Below are positions 6,277-10,845 of a DNA stretch of 10,845 nucleotides, piece by piece. This stretch comes from a bacterium. GTDB taxonomy: Bacteria > 4484-113 > JALSIF01. Position 1 is the first letter of the stretch. Each line of letters starts with the position of its first letter. The position numbers were made by a program, and so were the translations under genes. The stretch lies in assembly GCA_026981635.1 (NCBI GenBank), contig JALSIF010000276.1, positions 1 to 10,845 on the forward strand, written 5' to 3'. The notes under the pieces were generated by a model that worked only from the letters and a program-made list of their open reading frames with translations, was not told the origin of the DNA and did no database searches.

Positions 6277-6828
6277 TTAGAGCTGAAGTTCAGGCTGTAG
6301 CCAGGGCGGTGCCAGACGGCGGGTCTCCTCCCGGAGTCGCCTGAGGGCACGGTGGTAGAGCTGATTTACCCGGGGGGGTGAGATCCCAAGTTCCTCTGCC
6401 ACCTCCCGCTGGGTGAGACCCTCAATCAGGATCGCCTCAATGATCCGCCGGTCTCTCTCTTCAAGCTGGTCCATGGCGGCCCTGACCAGCTCCAGTCGGA
6501 AATCGGTCTCCTCCGGCTCCACCGCTGCACTGAGGGCGTGCTCCAGCTCCACCACCCGGTCGGCGTGGCGCATCTCCCGGCGGAGCAGATCAAGCATCGC
6601 CCCCCTCACCCGAAAGCGGGCATAGGCGGCAAAACCCACTCCCCGAGTGCGGTCAAAGCGGTCGTAGGCCTCAAGCAGGGCACAGAGCCCCTCGCTTATG
6701 AGCTCCAGCCGCCAGTACTCGTCGGGGGCATAGCGGGCGGCCAGGGATGCCACCAGGGGGAAATAGCGTTCGGCCAGCTCCTCCCGAGGGCAGAGCTCAT
6801 TGGGGGGTGGGGACTGTGGCTGTTTCAT
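6277..6828 (-). CDS. Sigma-70 family RNA polymerase sigma factor, regions 2 and 4 only
   Basis: This 183-residue protein directs RNA polymerase to a promoter class. Region 2 is at about 17-90: a core-binding helix pair with LVASLAARYA, then LLEAYDRFDRTRGVGFAAYA and RFRVRGAMLDLLRRE, which resemble group 3 (FliA/WhiG/SigB-like) factors. Region 4 is at about 118-168, with the helix-turn-helix LTQREVAEELGISPPRVNQL. Only about 30 residues separate them, too few for a normal region 3. FliA-type proteins run to about 240 residues. The ATG at 6828 is chosen because upstream in-frame codons would run into the tRNA gene. It has only a weak GGAAGG about 13 nt before it. The gene lies 23 nt after tRNA-Phe and heads the bamA-lpxD-lpxA cluster, suggesting control of envelope genes (inference). 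The target promoters cannot be deduced here. Confidence 0.88.
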   Translation of the reverse strand: MKQPQSPPPNELCPREELAERYFPLVASLAARYAPDEYWRLELISEGLCALLEAYDRFDRTRGVGFAAYARFRVRGAMLDLLRREMRHADRVVELEHALSAAVEPEETDFRLELVRAAMDQLEERDRRIIEAILIEGLTQREVAEELGISPPRVNQLYHRALRRLREETRRLAPPWLQPELQL

Positions 6829-6851
6829 GATGAGTGAACGTCCTTCCCAGG

Positions 6852-6927
6852 TGGTGGCCAGGGGTGGACTCGAACCACCGACACACGGATTTTCAGTCCG
6901 CTGCTCTACCAACTGAGCTACCTGGCC
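6852..6927 (-). tRNA. tRNA-Phe (GAA anticodon)
   Basis: This is a complete 76-nt cloverleaf with encoded CCA. The acceptor arms are GGCCAGG and CCTGGCC (7 bp, perfect), with A as discriminator. The D-arm stem is GCTC/GAGC. The anticodon stem GCGGA/TCCGT (one G-U pair) carries the loop CTGAAAA, with GAA at 6892-6894. The T-arm is GGTGG/CCACC around TTCGAGT. GAA reads the phenylalanine codons UUU and UUC. The sigma-factor ATG begins 23 nt after the CCA, so the two are probably transcribed together and separated by tRNA 3' processing. Confidence 0.97.
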
Positions 6928-6939
6928 AGGTGGCTCAAT

Positions 6940-6945
6940 TTTATA
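6940..6945 (-). promoter_or_regulatory. Candidate -10 box for tRNA-Phe and the sigma-bam-lpx unit
   Basis: On the minus strand TATAAA occupies 6945-6940 within an AT-rich patch (TAATATAAAAT), about 13 nt before the tRNA 5' end. This would give a start near 6933 and a short 5' leader. No convincing -35 is seen at normal spacing. It is the most AT-rich stretch between the tRNA and the divergent gene at 6996. Confidence 0.45.
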
Positions 6946-6983
6946 TTACCCTGCCAAGGCAGTCCAGTTGGCCTGGGCAAAAC

Positions 6984-6989
6984 TAGAAT
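6984..6989 (+). promoter_or_regulatory. -10 box of the HEAT-like gene (leaderless arrangement)
   Basis: TAGAAT ends 6 nt before the ATG at 6996, with no Shine-Dalgarno site between. This predicts a transcript that starts at the start codon. No clear -35 is present. The box lies 38 bp from the oppositely directed tRNA -10 box, making this 68-bp gap a divergent promoter region. Confidence 0.5.
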
Positions 6990-6995
6990 AGCACC

Positions 6996-8039
6996 ATGCA
7001 AAGCTCCCCTGGTCTCTCCGGCAGAACCCCAAGCCGCTTCCTCAGTCTTGCCTTGGCTTGCCTGCTACTTTCACTTGCCACCATTCCCACCCTGCCCAAG
7101 GCTAGTTCGGGGGAGGAAGAACAGAAGCTGGAGGAGCTTTTTGCGGTGGCCAGCCTGTGGCAGGTGGGGGAGAACCGCGAGCGGGTGGCCAAGGCGCGGG
7201 AAGAACTCATCGCCTTGGGCAGGGAGGCGGCCGAGTTTATCCTCAGGGAGAAGATGGCCACCGACCGCACCCTGGAGATAAGGGCCATTGACGCGGTGCT
7301 CTGGGGGCTTAGGGACCAGCCCTGGCTTAGCGGGCTCCTCATTGAGCGCTACCGACAGGAGACCCGCCCCCTGGCCCGCTGGATGATCATGCGCCAGTTT
7401 GGCCGGCTGGAGATAGGGGAAGCCCTGCCGCTGGTGATTGAGGCCATAAGGGAGGGTGACCCCGACAGCAGGGACCCCAGCCACCGCCGGCTGGTGGGGG
7501 CGGCGCTGGACGACCTGCCCCGCCTGGCAAATCCGTCGGAGGTGGACCTCACCATGGTGGACCGCTACCTAACCGGTGCATCCTCCGGCCTGGCCATCTC
7601 GGCGGCGGGGGTCTTCCAGAAGCTGGGCGGGACAAGGGAGCTTGAGCTTCTGATGGAGCTTTATGGCAGTGCCGAATTTGCCCGCCGCGCCGCCTTTGGC
7701 AAGGCCATTGAGAGCCTGGCCAGCAAACTCCCCGATATGGTGGTGCACCGCTTCTCCGAACTGGCGGCAAGAGAGAGGTTAGCCGAAGGTGAGCCCGACG
7801 CCCTGCTCATGGCCGAGCTTGCCTATGTGGTAGCCCGGGAGGGAAAGATCGGAAAGGAGGAAATAGGACGCCTGCTCAAGCGCGCCCTGCCCCAGCGGGT
7901 AAAGTTTGCCCTCCTCAGGGGAGCGGTAGAAGCCGGCACCCTAACCGACCCGGATGAACTTGAAGGGTTAAGTGGAGGGCTCAAAAGCTATCTCGTCTCT
8001 CTCCTCAGCGCCCCCAAGGCCAAGGAAGATCAGCCCTGA
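6996..8039 (+). CDS. Predicted exported alpha-helical repeat (HEAT-like) protein, function unknown
   Basis: The 347-residue protein starts with a likely signal peptide: basic residues at 10-14, then a hydrophobic core of about 15-30 (FLSLALACLLLSLATI), with cleavage probably around 36-39. Cys22 lies inside the core, and the context is not a good lipobox. The rest is a run of amphipathic helices typical of HEAT-like solenoids, for example ALGREAAEFILREKM, RPLARWMIMRQFG, EALPLVIEAIREG and EFARRAAFGKAIESLA. No catalytic motif is seen. Such solenoids generally act as protein-binding scaffolds, so a periplasmic interaction role is possible. It is divergent from tRNA-Phe, and its stop codon overlaps the end of the convergent gene at 8030-8521 by 10 bp. 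The solenoid assignment is by helix pattern only. Confidence 0.72.
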   Translation: MQSSPGLSGRTPSRFLSLALACLLLSLATIPTLPKASSGEEEQKLEELFAVASLWQVGENRERVAKAREELIALGREAAEFILREKMATDRTLEIRAIDAVLWGLRDQPWLSGLLIERYRQETRPLARWMIMRQFGRLEIGEALPLVIEAIREGDPDSRDPSHRRLVGAALDDLPRLANPSEVDLTMVDRYLTGASSGLAISAAGVFQKLGGTRELELLMELYGSAEFARRAAFGKAIESLASKLPDMVVHRFSELAARERLAEGEPDALLMAELAYVVAREGKIGKEEIGRLLKRALPQRVKFALLRGAVEAGTLTDPDELEGLSGGLKSYLVSLLSAPKAKEDQP

Positions 8040-8521
8040 GGGGGAGGGATTAGCCCCACCGCATCAGCCCCCATCCTCCCAGTCATCACCAGGAAGGTCA
8101 CCGCCAGCGATGCCATAAGCACGCCCAGGGTGCAGGCGAGGAGGAAGTGGCGCCGGCCCATCCCCAGTGCTACTGCCACCAGCGCCCCCGACCAGACCCC
8201 GCTTCCCGGCAGGGGTACGCCGATGAAGAGGGCCAGGGCCAGCGGCCCGTAGCGCTCCACCTGGGGCTGGATGCGCTCCTGGCGGGGGACCACAAACCGG
8301 CTCCACAGCCGGTCAAACCAGCTAAGGCGCATAAGCCACCCAATGGTCCAGCGCACCATGAGGTAGACCAAAACCCCCAGCAGGATGTTGGTGGCGGAGG
8401 CAAGCAGGAAGACCAAAAGGGGTGGGGCGCCGGCAAGTATCCCGTAGGGGATGGAAGCGCGCACCTCCAGGGCGGGAAGCAGGGTAAGGATCACAATCCA
8501 GGACAGGGTGGCCGGCTCCAT
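8030..8521 (-). CDS. COG2426-type small membrane protein (putative small multidrug export family)
   Basis: This 163-residue integral membrane protein carries the two hallmarks of the PF06695 family: LLPALEVRASIPYG (14-27) and GVPLPGSGVWSGALVA (101-116). Each sits in or beside a hydrophobic helix, and a basic cytoplasmic loop (about 64-92, with VVPRQERIQPQVERYG) lies between them. The family label of small multidrug export is historical; the real substrate is uncertain. An ATG at 8530 lies three codons upstream, but it overlaps the TACAAT box at 8529-8534. The ATG at 8521 leaves 7 nt after that box, matching the leaderless pattern of neighbouring genes, so it is preferred. The gene is divergent from pyrB with 44 bp between starts, and convergent with the HEAT-like gene. 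Confidence 0.85.
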   Translation of the reverse strand: MEPATLSWIVILTLLPALEVRASIPYGILAGAPPLLVFLLASATNILLGVLVYLMVRWTIGWLMRLSWFDRLWSRFVVPRQERIQPQVERYGPLALALFIGVPLPGSGVWSGALVAVALGMGRRHFLLACTLGVLMASLAVTFLVMTGRMGADAVGLIPPPQG

Positions 8522-8528
8522 CCGGGGC

Positions 8529-8534
8529 ATTGTA
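8529..8534 (-). promoter_or_regulatory. Candidate -10 box of the COG2426 gene
   Basis: Minus-strand TACAAT (8534-8529) ends 7 nt before the ATG at 8521. It overlaps the alternative ATG at 8530, which argues against that start. No clear -35 is visible. It lies 15 bp from the pyrB -10 box on the opposite strand. Confidence 0.4.
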
Positions 8535-8549
8535 GTGAGCCGGTGGGGC

Positions 8550-8555
8550 TATAAT
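8550..8555 (+). promoter_or_regulatory. -10 box of pyrB (leaderless arrangement)
   Basis: A perfect TATAAT ends 10 nt before the pyrB ATG at 8566, and no Shine-Dalgarno site intervenes. The only TTG-type -35 candidate, TTGTAG at 8530-8535, would leave a short 14-bp spacer. There is no room for a leader attenuator of the PyrR type, so pyrBC would need other control, such as initiation-site selection or feedback on the enzyme. Confidence 0.6.
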
Positions 8556-8565
8556 CCGCCCACCA

Positions 8566-9534
8566 ATGGCTGAAGCTAGCCCGGGGCGGCCCTTTCCTAA
8601 AAGACTCATCACCACTGAGGACCTTGACCTTGAGGAGATCCGCCGGCTGATTGAGTATGCCAGGGACCTGCGCAAGCGCCATGAGCAGGGGGAAGGGCTC
8701 CCCAGCCAGGCAGGAAAGTGCGTCGTGCTCTGGTTCACCGAGCCATCCACCCGCACCCGGCTGGCCTTCGCTTCAGCCCTCACCAAGCTTTCGGCAAGCT
8801 TCATTGACCTTGAGCCCACAGCAAGCTCCATGGCCAAGGGGGAGTCCATTGCGGAAACGGCCAGAACCCTTGACGCCCTGGGCATGGCGGGGGTGGTCAT
8901 GCGCACCGGCCACCCCGACGGCCCCGGTCTGGTGGCCGAGCACTTTGGCGGGGTGGTGATCAATGCCGGGGCGGGCACCTTCGCCCACCCCACCCAGGCC
9001 CTGGCTGATCTTGCGGCGGTGGCTGAGAAGCAGGAGGTCTGGCAGGGGGGACTTAGGATGCTGGTGGTGGGGGACATCGTACGCAGCAGGGTGGCCAGGA
9101 GCACAGTGCGCCTGTGGACCCGGCTGGGGCACCGGGTAACCCTGGCCGGCCCCCTGGGGGGGCTTCCCCAAAGCTGGCTGAAAAGCCCTCCCGCGCTGGT
9201 TGAGGTGACCACCAGCCTGCCCGAGCTTGGCCAGTTTGACCTGGTGATGATGCTTCGCACCCAGCGGGAGCGGGAGGGTATCCCCTTCCCCTCACCGGGG
9301 GAGTTTGCCCGCCACTTTGGCCTGACCCGGGAGCGGGCAACCATGCTCAAGGGGGACGCCCTCATCCTCCACCCCGGTCCCTACGAGCCGGGAGTGGAGA
9401 TTGACCCGGAGGTGGCAAGGAGCCAGCGCTCCCTCATCCAGTCCCAGGTGGAGTGGGGAGTGTGGGTAAGAACTGCGCTGCTTGACCTGATGCTCTCCTC
9501 GGCATCGGAGCAGGGAGGTGAGGCGGGTGGCTGA
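8566..9534 (+). CDS. pyrB: Aspartate carbamoyltransferase catalytic subunit
   Basis: PyrB condenses carbamoyl phosphate with aspartate to N-carbamoylaspartate, the committed step of pyrimidine synthesis. The 322 residues match the usual 300-320. The carbamoyl-phosphate loop is FTEPSTRTRLAF (57-68). Lys91 in SSMAKGES matches E. coli Lys84, Arg113 (VMRTG) matches Arg105, and His141 starts HPTQAL. The aspartate side has MLRTQRER (229-236) and LHPGP (268-272). The linker region has VVGDIVRSRVARS. The position usually held by Asp in the NAGDG motif is Ala here (NAGAG, 133-137), a change I believe occurs in other homologues. No pyrI regulatory gene is nearby. The start at 8566 is supported by the TATAAT box. 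The 3' end overlaps pyrC. Confidence 0.96.
   Translation: MAEASPGRPFPKRLITTEDLDLEEIRRLIEYARDLRKRHEQGEGLPSQAGKCVVLWFTEPSTRTRLAFASALTKLSASFIDLEPTASSMAKGESIAETARTLDALGMAGVVMRTGHPDGPGLVAEHFGGVVINAGAGTFAHPTQALADLAAVAEKQEVWQGGLRMLVVGDIVRSRVARSTVRLWTRLGHRVTLAGPLGGLPQSWLKSPPALVEVTTSLPELGQFDLVMMLRTQREREGIPFPSPGEFARHFGLTRERATMLKGDALILHPGPYEPGVEIDPEVARSQRSLIQSQVEWGVWVRTALLDLMLSSASEQGGEAGG
9514..9521 (+). promoter_or_regulatory. Shine-Dalgarno site deciding the pyrC start
   Basis: GGAGGTGA is fully complementary to the core 3' end of 16S rRNA and ends 5 nt before the GTG at 9527. It lies within the last codons of pyrB. It favours that GTG over the in-frame GTG at 9518, which is itself embedded in this site. 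Confidence 0.75.
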
Positions 9535-10834
9535 GCTGCTGGTCAGGGGAGGGCGCATCTTTGACCCCGCCTCGGGGGTTGACCTGGACGGGGGAGGAAT
9601 CCTCATCCAGGACGGCCTTATAGCCAAGCTCCTCACCAAAGACGAGCTTTCCTCCCTGGGCGAGTTCAAAGGCGAGGTTTTGGATGCCAGCGGGAAGCTG
9701 GTCATGCCCGGCTTCATTGACCTCCACGTCCACCTTCGCACCCCTGGCCAGAGCCACAAGGAGACCCTGGAGAGCGGGCTCAGGGCGGCGGTGGCGGGAG
9801 GGTTTACCGCCGTCTGCTGTATGCCCAATACCGAACCGCCCCTTGACCGGCCCGACCTCATCCGGGGACTGATTGAGCAGGCTGAGGAGCTGGGGCTGGC
9901 CCGGCTCTATCCCGCCGCCTGCATCAGTCAGGCAAGGGAGGGGACCAGACCCTCCCCCTGGCGCTCCCTCCTTAAGGCGGGGGCCAGGCTGTTTACCGAC
10001 GACGGCTCGGATACGGCTGATGCCTACCTCCTGCGCACCGCCCTGGCGGAGATAACTGCCCTGGGAGGAACGGTGGCCATCCACGCCGAGGAGCCCACCC
10101 TCTCCCGGGGAGGATGGGTCCACCAGGGCCCGGTGGCGGATGAGCTTGGCCTCCTTGGCATCCCCGCCTCCAGCGAGGCGGTGGCCATAGCAAGAGCGGC
10201 CATCCTGGCCCTGGAGACCGAAAGCCGGGTCCACATCCTCCACCTCTCCACCCGGCTGGGCCTTAAGGTCATCAGGGCCCTGCGCTCACTGGGGGCAGAG
10301 GTGACCACCGAGGTCACCCCCCACCACCTGCTGCTCACCGACCAGGCGGTGAGGAAACACCTCTCCCAGGCCAAGGTGAACCCACCCCTCAGGGAGAGGG
10401 CAGACCGGGAGGCGATGGTGGAGGGGCTGGCCCAGGGGGAGATTGAGGTCATCGCCAGCGACCACGCTCCCCACGCAGGCTGGGAGAAGGAGGCGCCCAT
10501 CGCCCTGGCCCCCTTCGGCTTCTCGGGGCTGGAGACCAGCCTGGGCCTCACCTACCAGCTGGTGCGGGAAGGAAGGCTAAGCCTAGCCCGCTGGGTGGAG
10601 GCCCAGACGGCAGAGCCGGCCAAGCTTCTGGGGCTATACGACCCTGAGCAGGGAGCCCTGGGCAAGCTGGCTCCTCGGGCGGCGGCGGACCTCACCATCT
10701 TTGATCCGCAGGGGGAGTGGGAGGTTGAGCCTGCCCGGTTCTATTCAAAGGGCAAAAACACTCCCTTCGTGGGTATGAGGCTTACCGGCCGAAGCTGGCG
10801 GGTGGTGGTAAGGGGCAAGGTGATCATCCCCTAA
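9527..10834 (+). CDS. pyrC: Dihydroorotase, type I zinc-dependent amidohydrolase
   Basis: PyrC cyclises N-carbamoylaspartate to dihydroorotate, directly after PyrB. From GTG 9527 the protein is 435 residues, typical for the longer type I class. Numbering from the alternative GTG at 9518 (438 residues), the metal and substrate motifs are: PGFIDLHVHLR (64-74; His70, His72), CMPNT (101-105), FTDDG (159-163, Asp162), AIHAEE (187-192, His189), ILHLST (240-245, His242), VNPPLR (287-292) and ASDHAPH (313-319, Asp315). Type I enzymes usually have Glu after the Arg of HLR; here it is Thr75 (HLRTPG). Type I dihydroorotases such as that of Aquifex can form complexes with aspartate carbamoyltransferase, and the 8-bp overlap with pyrB fits coupled expression. 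The stop is TAA at 10832-10834. The window ends 11 nt later with nothing recognisable. Confidence 0.96.
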   Translation: MAELLVRGGRIFDPASGVDLDGGGILIQDGLIAKLLTKDELSSLGEFKGEVLDASGKLVMPGFIDLHVHLRTPGQSHKETLESGLRAAVAGGFTAVCCMPNTEPPLDRPDLIRGLIEQAEELGLARLYPAACISQAREGTRPSPWRSLLKAGARLFTDDGSDTADAYLLRTALAEITALGGTVAIHAEEPTLSRGGWVHQGPVADELGLLGIPASSEAVAIARAAILALETESRVHILHLSTRLGLKVIRALRSLGAEVTTEVTPHHLLLTDQAVRKHLSQAKVNPPLRERADREAMVEGLAQGEIEVIASDHAPHAGWEKEAPIALAPFGFSGLETSLGLTYQLVREGRLSLARWVEAQTAEPAKLLGLYDPEQGALGKLAPRAAADLTIFDPQGEWEVEPARFYSKGKNTPFVGMRLTGRSWRVVVRGKVIIP

Positions 10835-10845
10835 GGGAGGGGGTT

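Noticed and set aside
6829-6912. A longer sigma-factor frame starting at 6912
   Set aside because: The extra 28 codons are the tRNA-Phe gene read as protein plus the 23-nt spacer; the cloverleaf is complete.
6847-6933. An 8-bp direct repeat CCAGGTGG on both sides of tRNA-Phe, suggesting an attachment site or target duplication
   Set aside because: Part of the repeat comes from the acceptor stem and CCA sequence, eight bases is short, and there is no integrase or foreign DNA beside it.
8322-9365. A 347-residue minus-strand open frame opposite pyrB
   Set aside because: It is a shadow of pyrB: Ser/Arg/Pro-rich, no motif, and it also runs through the COG2426 gene in the wrong frame.
9434-10243. 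A 269-residue minus-strand open frame opposite pyrC
   Set aside because: Low-complexity Gly/Pro/Arg translation opposite a gene with every dihydroorotase motif; no independent support.

Overview
This window reads as a GC-rich (roughly 60% by eye) chromosomal segment from a diderm, lipopolysaccharide-making bacterium. The evidence for an outer membrane is a cluster of bamA, lpxD and lpxA. Nothing here fixes the phylum; an uncultivated or thermophile-like lineage is possible but is only an impression. No transposases, integrases, CRISPR arrays or phage genes are visible. Almost every base belongs to compact, mostly housekeeping genes, and no gene-free stretch exceeds about 190 bases.

Layout, left to right. 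(1) 2-796 (+): the 3' part of a ZnuB/MntB-type metal ABC transporter permease, entering from outside the window. (2) 797-988: the largest intergenic gap, with a TTGACA-type promoter, a perfect 8-bp inverted repeat and a strong intrinsic terminator, then a TATAAT box just before purN. (3) 989-1651 (+): purN. (4) 1698-1970 (+): an unrecognised two-helix membrane protein. (5) 1987-6927 (-): a unit read right to left as tRNA-Phe, a short sigma-70 family factor, an unrecognised single-helix membrane protein, bamA, lpxD and lpxA. (6) 6996-8039 (+): a predicted exported, alpha-helical, HEAT-like protein of unknown role. (7) 8030-8521 (-): a COG2426-type small membrane protein. (8) 8566-10834 (+): pyrB and pyrC, overlapping.

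Functional themes are nucleotide biosynthesis (purN in the purine pathway; pyrB and pyrC at consecutive pyrimidine steps) and outer-membrane construction (BamA inserts beta-barrels; LpxA and LpxD add the acyl chains of lipid A). The most interesting part is the minus-strand unit. A sigma factor that keeps regions 2 and 4 but apparently lacks region 3 sits 23 nt behind a tRNA-Phe. It is followed by a protein with the topology of a membrane anti-sigma factor, and then by the outer-membrane genes. This suggests, without proving, a dedicated envelope-biogenesis regulatory module.

A second theme is translation initiation. Genes that appear to head transcription units (purN, the 90-aa membrane protein, the HEAT-like protein, the COG2426 protein, pyrB) have a -10-like hexamer ending only 6 to 10 nt before the start codon and no Shine-Dalgarno site, which implies leaderless mRNAs. 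Genes inside operons (bamA, lpxD, pyrC and probably lpxA) have clear Shine-Dalgarno sequences.
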